The position numbers were made by a program, and so were the translations under genes. A stretch of 64,000 bases of DNA from Rathayibacter sp. VKM Ac-2804 (GTDB lineage Bacteria > Actinomycetota > Actinomycetes > Actinomycetales > Microbacteriaceae): the NCBI RefSeq assembly GCF_009866655.1, contig NZ_CP047420.1, forward strand, positions 558,001-622,000, read 5' to 3'. Under the pieces are notes generated by a model, which saw only the letters and a list, made by a program, of their open reading frames with translations, ran no database searches and was not told the origin of the DNA. Positions 36,001 through 45,521 of the stretch are shown piece after piece; position 1 is the first letter of the stretch, and every line of letters starts with the position of its first letter.

Positions 36001-37409
36001 TGCGGGTCGCGGACGCCCAGCGTGCCGGCGAGGTTGGCGAGCACGGCCTTGTCGTTGTTGAGCTTGGACCAGTGCAGGCCGTCGGTGCTGGAGCCGAAGT
36101 AGATCTTCTCGTAGTCGGTCGACGCGAAGTGGGTCCAGAGGTAGCCGGCGTCGTACTCGGTGTCCAGGCCCGCGGGGGCGGCGGTGACGGTGACCGGGAG
36201 CTGCCGGGTGGCGGTGGTGCCGGCGATCGTCGCGGTGAGGGTGACGGCGGTGGACGCGGCCTGGCGCTTCACGACTCCGCTGGTGCTGACGACGGCGGCG
36301 TTCGAGGAGGCCCAGGTCACGTCGTAGGAGCCGGCCTTCGCGGGCAGCGTCACGTTGCCGCGGACGTCGCCGGCGTTGACGATGCTCAGCGCGTCGAGCG
36401 CCTTCTGCGCGTCGGCGTTCGCGTCCTGCGCGGGCACGGTCGCGGTGAAGGTGCGGGTCTGCGTCGCGGAGCCGCGGGTGACGGTCGCGGTGAGCACGGC
36501 CTGGGCGCTGCCCGTGGCGGGCCGGGTGACGACTCCGCTCGAGGAGACGACGGCGGCGTTGCTGGAGGACCAGGCGATCGCGGAGCCGTTGGGCCCGGTG
36601 GTCGGCAGGGTCAGGTTCGCGGTGACGGCGGAGAGGTCGCCGAGGGTCAGCGCGGCGGCGTCGCGGGTGGTGCGGGTGGCGTCACTCGCCTGGAGGGTCG
36701 CGACGTCGGCGGCGCTGAGCGCGCTGCTGTAGATGCGGAAGTCGCGCACCGAGCCGGCCAGGAACTTGTCGCCGGTGTAGACCGAGCGGCCGATCGCGTT
36801 CGCGGTGGTGCTCCCGCCGCCGATCGCGCCGGGGGTGATCGTCACGCCGGTCTGCTGCGCGACCTGGGTGCCGTCGAGGTAGAGCCGCGCGGTGTCGGAG
36901 GCGTCGTCGAGCGTGTAGGTGAGCGTCTTCCAGACCCCGCGGGCGAGGTCGGCGCCCGAGTTCACGGTCTGCTCGGTGGTCCAGTTGCCGGTGGCGATCG
37001 AGGCCTTGTAGCTGTTGCCCGTCGTGTACAGGTAGCCGTTGCCGGCGCTGTTCGTCGTGTTGCCGAGGCCCCAGATGAAGTAGGGGGTGCCCTGGGAGGG
37101 CTTCACCAGGACCTCGGTGCTGACGGTGATCGAGCTGAGGCCGGCGAGCACATTGTCGGGCAGCTTCACGAAGTCGTCGACGCCGTCGAGCGTCACGCCC
37201 GCGGCGCCCGAGGCGACCGCGCCGCCGGAGAGGACGCCGTCGCGGCCCTTGCCGGAGCTGTCGACGGCGGTCGTGCCGCTGGTCGCGTCGAGCGCGTAGC
37301 GGAGGACGAGATCGTCGGCCGGGGCGGCTGCGGCGGACTGCGCCGTCAGCAGCGGGACGGTGAGTGCGAGTGCCGTCACGAGGACGACCGGTCGCAGGAA
37401 GGGCTTCAT
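33090..37409 (-). CDS. Secreted bifunctional LamG-GH43 / LamG-GH43 arabinanase-type enzyme
   Basis: A 1439-residue secreted enzyme. Order: signal peptide (about 1-29), LamG (34-235), two atrophied Ig-like domains (245-410), GH43 (412-730; base Asp in GVRDPHLVR, acid Glu in DHLEGLTVYQL), second LamG (745-945), an Ig-like linker (950-1035), second GH43 (1040-1330; base in YADPNIAV, AIDPAAFTDP, acid Glu in FREGAFMNYRNG), and a C-terminal module (about 1340-1439) also found in the GH43-ricin protein at 59286. GH43 enzymes here probably cut arabinose from arabinan or arabinoxylan. The start at 37409 has TAGGAG upstream; a 14-bp palindromic operator lies 61 bases before it. Confidence 0.9.
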   Translation of the reverse strand: MKPFLRPVVLVTALALTVPLLTAQSAAAAPADDLVLRYALDATSGTTAVDSSGKGRDGVLSGGAVASGAAGVTLDGVDDFVKLPDNVLAGLSSITVSTEVLVKPSQGTPYFIWGLGNTTNSAGNGYLYTTGNSYKASIATGNWTTEQTVNSGADLARGVWKTLTYTLDDASDTARLYLDGTQVAQQTGVTITPGAIGGGSTTANAIGRSVYTGDKFLAGSVRDFRIYSSALSAADVATLQASDATRTTRDAAALTLGDLSAVTANLTLPTTGPNGSAIAWSSSNAAVVSSSGVVTRPATGSAQAVLTATVTRGSATQTRTFTATVPAQDANADAQKALDALSIVNAGDVRGNVTLPAKAGSYDVTWASSNAAVVSTSGVVKRQAASTAVTLTATIAGTTATRQLPVTVTAAPAGLDTEYDAGYLWTHFASTDYEKIYFGSSTDGLHWSKLNNDKAVLANLAGTLGVRDPHLVRSPTGDEYWILGTDLHAEGTAGGGSWDQVNASQKLVVWRSTDLVNWGQQNLVFAGAPNAGNVWAPEAIWDEATGQYYVYWSGRDKTQVGTDAWALRVYVSTTRDFQTFSTPAVWLDENSSTNNADGPNIIDTTIAVENGVYYRFSTSDWRTVVDKASSLAGPWTRVIARGEETSRGLSDHLEGLTVYQLPDGRWVVMGDSFGYSAYVTDTLADMRFTALPVGTTGANTYSFSKPFRHGSVLRLSSAEEARLTAAYGGTTTGPAPKPVNAKGEILRYSFDGGSGTTVQDVSGNGQNGTIVSGGAWQTGSVKLDGTDDYIELPDNLLAGVTDVTVQTEVWIDSAQSGAYFLYGLGNTTNGAGDGYLFTSGNNYRTSLATGNYTTEQTVSSGSAVPRGQWAQLTYTLSGTTATLYLDGVRVGGGTVTADPKDIGGGTTTANSIGRSNYDADNRFRGQVREFALYNRALSSAEVLASSGNTTVLADVTLTGDVLKTAPIVDQATRTVTLPVKPGTDRSKLTATYSTAAGVTASPASGTVRDLRTPQTVVLTPAGGGATTTWTLKAVEMKSPVLPGLYADPNIAVFGDTYYLYATSDGFPGWGGKTFYAWSSKNLVDWTRSAQPILTLDGANGNVPWATGNAWAPTIIEKGGKYYFYFSGHNAALDRKTIGVAVASSPMGPFTAQPSAMITNGESVKSGQAIDPAAFTDPATGKSYLFWGNGAPVYAELSDDMLSVKAGTIKTISGLTDFREGAFMNYRNGLYHLTYSIDDTGSENYKVGYATSTNIDGPWTYRGVILEKDPSQGILATGHSSIINVPGTDDWYIAYHRFAIPGGDGQHRETTIDKVTFDPATGLMQKVVPTLTSVSPQTVPTAAPAITVTATASTRCVQGKVVLSVVATNPNAFPVKMVVTSTSGSKTFEEVAAGKSVTHSFTTRTAALPAGSATATATAFVAGKPATATATAPYAAASCG

Positions 37410-37469
37410 CGCACTAACTCCTAGTTCGGCACCATTGCTGAAGGGAAAGGGTCCGGCACGCACCGGTAA

Positions 37470-37483
37470 TGTTCACGGTAACA
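37470..37483. promoter_or_regulatory. LacI-type operator, GH43 gene
   Basis: TGTTCACGGTAACA, the reverse complement of TGTTACCGTGAACA, in front of the 1439-aa GH43 gene. A half-site TGTTCACG follows at 37488. Three further copies of the palindrome lie at 42588, 59192 and 63258. Confidence 0.75.
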
Positions 37484-37556
37484 CGATGTTCACGTCAACG
37501 CGACGGGTATCCGGAGGGGATTTCCACGCCTCGGATCGGCCGCGCCGAGACGTCGA

Positions 37557-37591
37557 GAACGGTCGCCCCCAGAGTTCCGAGGCGACCGTTC
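37557..37591 (-). terminator. Terminator hairpin after the furanose ABC operon
   Basis: GAACGGTCGCC (37557-37567) and GGCGACCGTTC (37581-37591) form an 11-bp perfect stem 31 bases past the stop of the last permease gene. Confidence 0.7.
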
Positions 37592-37622
37592 GTGACGGAT
37601 CGAGTGGCGCTGCGGCCCGGCG

Positions 37623-38660
37623 TCAGGTCCGGTTGCGGGCCATCACCGCGCGCTGCAGGAGCACGAAGACGAGCAGGATGCCGCCGGTGATGATGGTGGT
37701 CGCCTCGGGCGGGATGCCGCCGTCGCGGGTGATCAGGACGTTCATCAGGCCGAGGACCAGGGCGCCGATCACCGAGCCGAGGACGAAGCCGACGCCGCCG
37801 GTGAGCAGCGTGCCGCCGATGACGGTCGCCGCGATGGCGTCGAGCTCCCAGCCGGTGCCGGTGATGTTCTGCGCGCTGCCGAGGCGGGCGGTGTAGACCA
37901 CGCCGGCGAGGCCCGCGAGGGTGCCGCTGATCACGTAGATGAGCAGCTTGGTCCGGACGACGGGCAGGCCCATCAGCGCGGCCGACGGCTCGGAGCCGCC
38001 CATCGCGTAGACCGTCCGGCCGAGCCGGGTGCGGTGCAGCACGAAGAACGCGGCGGCGACGACGATCACGGCGATGATCACGCCGGGGCTGATCACGAAG
38101 TCGTTGACCTTCGGTCCGTCGATCAGCTTGATCGGCGTCGCGAGCGACAGCACGGCCGAGTCCTCGGGGAGGCGCTCGGGGACCGTGCTCAGCATCGATG
38201 CGAGACCGCGGGCCAGGAACATCATCGCGAGGGTCGCGATGAACGGCTGGACGTTGAAGTACTGGATCAGCACGCCGGAGATCAGGCCGAACGCGGAGCC
38301 GATCAGCACCATCAGCAGCATCACGAGCCAGGGGTTCCAGCCGCTGTTGATCAGCAGCACGCCGCTGACGCTGGTGAAGGCGATCACCGCGCCGACCGAG
38401 AGGTCGATGCCGCCGGTGAGGATCACGAAGGTCAGGCCCACGGCGAGGATGATCAGGTGCGCGTTGTTGATCAGCAGGTTCGAGATCGTGCTCGCCTGGA
38501 GGATGCGCCCGTAGGCGATCTCGCCGTAGACGATCATGCCCAGGAAGATCACCAGGGCGGCGAGGGTCGGCAGCTTGTCGAGGTGCTGGCTGAGCCACGA
38601 GGTGGCGGAGGAGCGGTTCGACTTCGCCGGCGGGGCGGGTCGGGTCAGCACGGCGCTCAT
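37623..38660 (-). CDS. yjfF: Furanose-type sugar ABC permease (YjfF-like)
   Basis: A 345-residue permease of the ribose/galactofuranose ABC family with 8-10 helices. The signature LTFVILTGGIDLSVGAVIAF is typical, and GSEPSAALMGLPV is the cytoplasmic EAA-like loop that contacts the ATPase. It is the fourth gene of the ytfQ-ytfR-ytfT-yjfF-type operon; its ATG overlaps the preceding stop (ATGA). By order and similarity it forms a heterodimeric channel with the preceding permease. The sugar is probably a pentose or hexose furanose such as L-arabinose, judged from the GH43 genes around it. Confidence 0.88.
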   Translation of the reverse strand: MSAVLTRPAPPAKSNRSSATSWLSQHLDKLPTLAALVIFLGMIVYGEIAYGRILQASTISNLLINNAHLIILAVGLTFVILTGGIDLSVGAVIAFTSVSGVLLINSGWNPWLVMLLMVLIGSAFGLISGVLIQYFNVQPFIATLAMMFLARGLASMLSTVPERLPEDSAVLSLATPIKLIDGPKVNDFVISPGVIIAVIVVAAAFFVLHRTRLGRTVYAMGGSEPSAALMGLPVVRTKLLIYVISGTLAGLAGVVYTARLGSAQNITGTGWELDAIAATVIGGTLLTGGVGFVLGSVIGALVLGLMNVLITRDGGIPPEATTIITGGILLVFVLLQRAVMARNRT

Positions 38661-39729
38661 GCGGGGATCGCCTCTTTCTGCGGGACGCTTCGGCGCGCCT
38701 CGCGACGGTTCTTGAAGGCGGAGCGGACCCGCTCCGACTGCAGCAGGCAGAGGGCGACGATGACGATCGCCTTGAAGGCGGGCGTCGCGGAGGACGAGAC
38801 GCCGAGGAAGACGACCGTCTTGTCGAGGGTGGCGATCAGGATCGCTCCGACGGCCGCGCCCGTGATGTTGAACTTGCCGCCCGCGAGGGAGGTGCCGCCG
38901 ACCACGACCGCGAGGATCGCGTCGAGCTCGAGCTGGTAGCCGGTGCGCGAGACGTCGACCGTCATCACGCTCGCGGTGGCGAAGACGCCCGCGACGCCGG
39001 CGAGGACGCCGGAGCCGATGTAGGCGGTCATCAGCAGGCCGCGGCGGTTGATGCCGGCGAGGCGGGCCGCCTTCGGGTCCATGCCGATGGCCTCGATCAT
39101 CAGGCCGAGCGCGCTGCGGCGCACCAGGACTCCGACGACCACGACGATCGCGATGGCGAGCAGGAAGACGACGGGGAGCCCGAAGACGTAGCCGTTGGCG
39201 AGCCAGCGGAACGGCTCGTTCGTCGCGGCGGTGTTCTGGCCGCCCGTGATGACCTTCGCCAGGCCGCGGCCGGCGAGCATCACGACGAGCGTGCTGATGA
39301 AGGGCTGGAGCCCCACCACCGAGACCAGGATGCCGTTCACGGCACCCAGCACTCCGGCGACCAGCAGCGCGAGGGCGAAGGCGGACGCGGCGGCGCCGAG
39401 CGAGTCCGGCGCGCCCTGGGCGTTGAGGAACTCCATCGAGACGGCGCCGGCGACGACCATGATCGAGCCGACCGAGAGGTCGATGCCGCCGGTCGCGACG
39501 ACGAGGCACATGCCGACCGCGATCATCAGGATCGGGGCGGCGGCGCGGGCGATGTCGATGACGTTGCCGACGAGGTAGCCCGTGGTCGGGCTGACACTGA
39601 CGCCGAGGTAGCTCGGGTCCTTGACGACGTTGACGAGCAGCAGCAGCACGATGGCCACCGCTCCCCAGAAGTACTGACGGCGGATCAGGCTCGCGAGGAG
39701 CGAGCCCCGGTCCGGTCGCGTGTCGCTGC

Positions 39730-39733
<4 letters not shown>
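38657..39733 (-). CDS. ytfT: Furanose-type sugar ABC permease (YtfT-like)
   Basis: A 358-residue membrane permease, paralogous to the next gene. It has GMCLVVATGGIDLSVGSIMVVAGAV, then LQPFISTLVVMLAGRGLAKVITGG and GMDPKAARLAGINRRG for the ATPase-contact loop. It has overlapping start/stop contacts with both neighbours (ATGA), showing tight translational coupling. It is the third gene of the importer operon. Confidence 0.88.
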
Positions 39734-41304
<1,571 letters not shown>

Positions 41305-41350
41305 GTCGCGTCGTTCCGTTCTCGAGTGGCGCTGCTCTGCGCCGGAGGTG

Positions 41351-41388
41351 GGAGCGACCGGGACCCGCGGTGGGGCCCCGGTCGCTCC
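41351..41388 (-). promoter_or_regulatory. Intercistronic hairpin between ytfQ and ytfR
   Basis: GGAGCGACCGGG (41351-41362) and CCCGGTCGCTCC (41377-41388) form a perfect 12-bp stem in the gap after the binding-protein gene. Such stems often stabilise or partly terminate the transcript so that binding protein is made in excess. Confidence 0.6.
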
Positions 41389-41420
41389 GATGGAGGGGTG
41401 GTGCTGCTGAGCGGTGCTTC

Positions 41421-42419
41421 CTAGAACTTGCGGTCGGGCAGGGCGGTCGCCGCGGCCTCGGGCGAGTCGAAGGTCTCGCTCGGGACGACGATCGAGGACT
41501 CGACGGTCTCGCCGGCGAGGGTCTTCTCGACGGCGTCGAGGGCGGTCTCGCCGAAGAGCGGGTTGTACTCGGCGACGAAGCTGAGCTCACCGTCGGCCAG
41601 GGCCTGCAGGGCGTTCTTGGTGCCGTCGATCGTGGCGATCTTGACGTCGACGCCCGGGGTGAGGCCGGCCTCCTGGACGGCCTGGACCGCGCCGAGACCC
41701 ATCTCGTCGTTCTGGGCGAAGACCATCTGGACGTCGTTGTTGTTCGACTTCAGGACGGTCTCGAAGACGCTCTTGGCCTCCTCGGTCGACCAGTTGGCGG
41801 TCTGCGCGCCGACCTTGGTGAAGGCGGAGTCGGCGCCGATGACCTCGTCCCAGCCCTCGTTGCGCTCGTTGACGACCGAGACGCCCGCGGGGCCCTCGAG
41901 GGTGAAGTACTTCGCGCCGTCGGGGAAGCTCGACTTCGCCCAGTCGGCGACCGAGGTGCTGACCGCGATGTTGTCCGGCGCGATGCGGGTGACGTAGAGG
42001 TCGGTGTCGTCCGGCTCGATACCGCGGTCGATCAGGATGACCGGGATCTCGGCCTCCTGAGCGCGCTCGAGCGAGTCCTCCCAGCCGGAGCCCTCGGTGG
42101 CCGACAGCAGGATGATGTCGACGCCCTCGTCCACGAAGGACGTGAAGGAGTCGATCTGCGACTTCTGGTCGCCGTTGGTGGCGGGGGCGTACTTGAGGTC
42201 GTAGCCCGCGTCGGCGGTGAACGTCTCCTCGATGTTGGTCTCGTTCGCCTGACGCCACGCGCCCTCGGGGCCGACGGCCACGAAGCCGATGGTGGTGACG
42301 TCGTCGCCGCCGCCGCCGGCGGCCGTGTCCGAGCCGCCGGAGCAGCCGGCGAGGCCGAGCGCGAGTGCGCCGACTGCTGCGAAACCGAGGAACTGGCCGA
42401 AACGCCTCGTGTTGTACAT
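41421..42419 (-). CDS. ytfQ: Furanose-type sugar ABC substrate-binding lipoprotein (YtfQ-like)
   Basis: A 332-residue periplasmic-binding-protein-like lipoprotein with lipobox LAGC (Cys26). The mature part is a type I sugar-binding fold: TTIGFVAVGPEGAWRQANETNIEE, VDIILLSATEGSGW, VILIDRGIEPDD, VFAQNDEMGLGAVQAVQEAG, IATIDGTKNAL. The ligand-binding pattern (EGAWR...; IDRGI) matches the YtfQ/galactofuranose group. AAGGAGGAGA precedes the ATG. It is the first gene of the operon, with a 14-bp LacI-type operator in its promoter region. Confidence 0.92.
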   Translation of the reverse strand: MYNTRRFGQFLGFAAVGALALGLAGCSGGSDTAAGGGGDDVTTIGFVAVGPEGAWRQANETNIEETFTADAGYDLKYAPATNGDQKSQIDSFTSFVDEGVDIILLSATEGSGWEDSLERAQEAEIPVILIDRGIEPDDTDLYVTRIAPDNIAVSTSVADWAKSSFPDGAKYFTLEGPAGVSVVNERNEGWDEVIGADSAFTKVGAQTANWSTEEAKSVFETVLKSNNNDVQMVFAQNDEMGLGAVQAVQEAGLTPGVDVKIATIDGTKNALQALADGELSFVAEYNPLFGETALDAVEKTLAGETVESSIVVPSETFDSPEAAATALPDRKF

Positions 42420-42587
42420 GGATCTCCTCCTTGAGATCACGGACGCGCGGGAGCGTCCGTGGGTGCGGGCCCAGGGGCCCGGATGTGATGAGTGCAGTGC
42501 GGGCCTGGCGCCCGAGGTGCGGTGAGTGCAGGATGTGCGGTGGACGCCCGTCGTGCAGTGACACGTCCGGGTGCGTCCTGGGCAAAA

Positions 42588-42601
42588 TGTTACCGTGAAC
42601 A
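42588..42601. promoter_or_regulatory. LacI-type operator, furanose importer
   Basis: TGTTACCGTGAACA, identical to the copies at 59192 and (reverse complement) 37470. It lies 169 bases before the ytfQ-like start. Confidence 0.75.
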
Positions 42602-42700
42602 ATTCTTGTGACGCAACAGCGCCGGAGCGACTTCGGTAACGATCGTGCATTGACGCCGAGGACCCGCCGCCTCCCGGAGGAGGGGGCGGGCCATGAGGAA

Positions 42701-42726
42701 GCCGCTCCGCGGCTGCTCGACCAGCA
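42701..42726 (+). repeat. REP-like repeat, half copy
   Basis: GCCGCTCCGCGGCTGCTCGA plus CCAGCA is the right arm of the palindromic repeat family; the left GGTCTCGATACGCC arm is missing. Confidence 0.6.
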
Positions 42727-42746
42727 GGGGTGCGCCCCTGCAGGGG

Positions 42747-43964
42747 TCAGACGAGGGCGCCGCCCGCGGCGACGAGCCGGCCGCGGTGCAGCACCAGGCG
42801 GTCCGGGTCGCGGTCCATCACGGCGGCGGTGGGAGTGTCGCCCCGCAGGACGACGAGCTCGGAGGGGTCGCCCACCGCGAGTCCCGGGCGGTCGGCGACG
42901 GAGGCGAGCCGGTGCAGCCCGCCGTCGATGACCGACGCGCCGCCCCAGGTCGCGACCGCGAGCGCGTGCTCGATGTCGATGTCGTTGTCGAAGCCCTGGC
43001 CGTGGGACAGGAGGAACGCCCGCTCGAGCATGTCGCCGTTGCCCCACGGGGACCAGTAGTCGCGCTGGCCGTCCATGCCGAGGCCGACGCGCACCCCGGC
43101 GGCGAGGAGGTCGAGCAGGGGGAGCTCGGCGCCGTGGCCGGGCGCGATCGTCGTCAGCGCCACATCGAGCGACGCGAGTGTCTCGATGGCGGCGGCCACT
43201 CCCCGGGCGGGTGACGACAGGGCGAACGCGTGCGAGATCGAGACTCTGCCCTGGAGTCCGTGTGCGCGGATCCGCTCGGCGATCAGGTCCATCGAGAAGA
43301 GCCCGAGGGAGCCGCGCTCGTGCAGGTGGATGTCGAGTCCGACGTCGTGCTTCTCCGCGAGGGCGAAGACGGCGTCGAGGTGGCGGACCGGGTCGCGGTC
43401 GATCTCGCACGGGTCGATGCCGCCGATCAGGTCGCCGCCGAGGGAGAGGGCCTCGTCGAGCAGCTCGACCACTCCGGGCTCGACGAAGACGCCGACCTGG
43501 GGGAAGACCACGATCTCGACGTCGCTGCGGTCGCGGTGCGCCTCGCGGGCGGCGAGCACGCCCTCGAACTTCTCGAGCCCGGAGTCGGCGTCCACCTGGG
43601 CGTGGCTGCGGACCCGGGTCGCCCCCTTCTCGATCATCGTCCGGAGGGTCGCGGTCGCGCGGTCGGCGACCGGCGCCTCGGCGCTGCGCCAGTGCGCGCG
43701 GTCGTTCATGATCCGGCCCCAGCGTCCCTCCTCGCCGGTGCGCGGCCGGAAGGGCAGGCCGAGCCGCGTCGAGTCGAGGTGCACGTGCACGTCGGAGAAG
43801 GAGGGGATCAGGATCCCGTCACGCCCCTCGATCACCGCGTCGACCTCGCCGGGTGCCCCCTCGCCGACCGCGGTGATCGCGACGATCCCGGTCTCGTCGA
43901 CGACGACGTCGCGTGCCTCGCCGCCCCAGGGGCGGACGTCGCGGAGGAGCGTGGAGTGCGGCAT
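42747..43964 (-). CDS. Amidohydrolase, cytosine deaminase-like
   Basis: A 405-residue metal-dependent hydrolase of the amidohydrolase superfamily, closest in pattern to cytosine deaminase/N-isopropylammelide-type enzymes. Metal ligands are visible in DVHVHLDSTRLG (first His pair), a His in IHLHERGS, SHAFALSS, and an Asp in GLGMDGQRDYW. Such enzymes deaminate or hydrolyse rings of N-heterocycles. The start at 43964 is preferred because AAAGG lies before it; a GTG at 44000 is in frame. It is last in the operon after the peptide-type importer, so it may act on the imported compound (inference). Confidence 0.83.
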   Translation of the reverse strand: MPHSTLLRDVRPWGGEARDVVVDETGIVAITAVGEGAPGEVDAVIEGRDGILIPSFSDVHVHLDSTRLGLPFRPRTGEEGRWGRIMNDRAHWRSAEAPVADRATATLRTMIEKGATRVRSHAQVDADSGLEKFEGVLAAREAHRDRSDVEIVVFPQVGVFVEPGVVELLDEALSLGGDLIGGIDPCEIDRDPVRHLDAVFALAEKHDVGLDIHLHERGSLGLFSMDLIAERIRAHGLQGRVSISHAFALSSPARGVAAAIETLASLDVALTTIAPGHGAELPLLDLLAAGVRVGLGMDGQRDYWSPWGNGDMLERAFLLSHGQGFDNDIDIEHALAVATWGGASVIDGGLHRLASVADRPGLAVGDPSELVVLRGDTPTAAVMDRDPDRLVLHRGRLVAAGGALV

Positions 43965-44003
43965 GGGCGGAGCCTTTCGGATGCGAGGAGTGGTGGTCAC
44001 GGG

Positions 44004-45521
44004 TCAGTCGGCGAACGTCACGTCGCTCAGCACGTACTCGCCGTCGGCGCGGGGCGTCCAGTCGAGGCCGGGGGCGACCGCGTAGTCGGCGTCCGGGGTG
44101 AACAGTGGTGCGATGAAGGCGTTGTCGATGTTGGTCTGCGCGATCTCGCCGAACACCGCGGTGCGCTCGTCGCCGGTCACGGTCCGCTGCTCCTCGACCA
44201 GGGCGGCGAGCTCGGGCGACTTCGCGTAGTCGTTCTGGCCGCCGGCGAAGAGGTTCGTGGCCGGCATGTCGCCGTCCATCGTCGACGGCGCCCAGGTGTT
44301 GAGATAGAGCCCCTCGACCGAGACGGTGCCGTAGATGATGTTCGACAGGCTCGCCTGGTCGGTGCCCTTCAGCTCGACCGTCATGCCCGCCGCCTCGAGG
44401 TAGCCGCCGATCGCCTGGGCGATCTCGGACGACAGGGGGATGCGCCCCTCCGTCGCGTACTGGAGAGGGATGGTCTCGCCCGAGTAGCCGGCCTCGGCGA
44501 GCAGCGCCTTCGCGGCGTCGGGGTCGTACTCGGTGGCGTCGAGGTCGGCGTAGCCCGCCACGTCCGGCGCCACGATCTGGTCGTTCGGGACCGCGCGGCC
44601 GCTGAGGACGCCGTCGACCAGGGACTGCTTGTCGATGGCCAGCCCGATCGCCTGGCGGATGCGGGGGTCGGCGAGCACTCCGGTGCTCGAGTTCATCCCG
44701 AGGAAGGTGACGCCGTTCGCCGTGCGCGAGGCGACGTCGACACCGCTCCCGCTCAGCGAGTCGACCTGGTTGGGCGAGATGAGGGCGATGTCGAGGCTTC
44801 CCGACGAGACGCCGTTCAGCCGTGCGTCGGAGTCGCCGACGGTCTGGAAGGTGACCTTCTCGACCTCGGGCTCCTCGCCCCAGTAGTCGGGGTTCCGCTC
44901 GATGACGTACTCGACGCCGCGGGTGTAGCTGACGAAGCGGAACGGCCCGCTGCCGACGGGAGCGGCGGCGAAGCCCTCGGAGCCGAGCTCGGTGTAGACC
45001 GATTCGGGCACGATCGAGATCGCGGTGGTGATCGAGGGCCACGGCGAGAACGGGGCGTTCAGGGTGAAGACGACGGTGGTGTCGTCGGTCGCCTCGACCG
45101 ACTGGAGGACGCCCATGTAGCCGAGGTTGTCGGAGTCCGGCGAGGCCAGGATCGTGCTGTACGTGAACGCCACGTCGCCGGCCGTGACCGGGTCGCCGTT
45201 CGAGAACGTCGCGTCGTCGCGGAGCGTGAACGTCCACGTCGTGAGGTCCTCGCTCGGCGTCCACTCGGTGGCGAGTGAGGGCTCGATCGCCCCGTCCGCA
45301 TCGAGCTTCGTCAGCTGGTCGAAGACGTTGTAGTAGTAGTTGTAGCCCGCGAGCGACCCGTCCATGATCGGGTCGGGCGCGCTCTCCGGCTCGGCCACCT
45401 GGCCGATGACGAGGTCGCGGTCGGCCGAGGCGCTCGAGGCTCCCGAGCAGCCGGTGAGAGCGGCGATCGCGAGGGCGATCGTCGTGAGGGCGAGGGTCGA
45501 GGTGGCGCGGTTCCGGGTCAT
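44004..45521 (-). CDS. ABC substrate-binding lipoprotein, peptide/opine type (SBP_bac_5)
   Basis: A 505-residue lipoprotein (lipobox LTGC, Cys25) of the family 5 extracellular solute-binding proteins (DppA/OppA/NikA-like). Typical features are the N-terminal EPESAPDPIMDGSLAGYNYYYNVFDQLTKLD, WTFTLRDDATFSNGDPVTAGDVAFTYS, and AFSPWPSITTAISIVPES. The ligand is unknown: these proteins bind peptides, opines, nickel complexes or oligosaccharides. Its ATG overlaps the stop of the ATPase gene (ATGA). Unusually, the binding-protein gene is fifth in this operon. Confidence 0.9.
   Translation of the reverse strand: MTRNRATSTLALTTIALAIAALTGCSGASSASADRDLVIGQVAEPESAPDPIMDGSLAGYNYYYNVFDQLTKLDADGAIEPSLATEWTPSEDLTTWTFTLRDDATFSNGDPVTAGDVAFTYSTILASPDSDNLGYMGVLQSVEATDDTTVVFTLNAPFSPWPSITTAISIVPESVYTELGSEGFAAAPVGSGPFRFVSYTRGVEYVIERNPDYWGEEPEVEKVTFQTVGDSDARLNGVSSGSLDIALISPNQVDSLSGSGVDVASRTANGVTFLGMNSSTGVLADPRIRQAIGLAIDKQSLVDGVLSGRAVPNDQIVAPDVAGYADLDATEYDPDAAKALLAEAGYSGETIPLQYATEGRIPLSSEIAQAIGGYLEAAGMTVELKGTDQASLSNIIYGTVSVEGLYLNTWAPSTMDGDMPATNLFAGGQNDYAKSPELAALVEEQRTVTGDERTAVFGEIAQTNIDNAFIAPLFTPDADYAVAPGLDWTPRADGEYVLSDVTFAD

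Larger units (their letters stand above)
42420..42746. other. Promoter region of the furanose importer
   Basis: 327 bases between the importer operon and the amidohydrolase gene, both on the minus strand. It holds the operator at 42588-42601 and a half-copy of the palindromic repeat at 42701-42726. No gene is seen. Confidence 0.55.

Noticed and set aside
33054..37424. A plus-strand open frame of about 1456 codons opposite the GH43 gene
   Set aside because: It is the antisense shadow of the GH43 gene in high-GC DNA: low-complexity Gly/Arg/Val/Asp product, no domain, no ribosome-binding site. The minus-strand frame has clear LamG and GH43 motifs.
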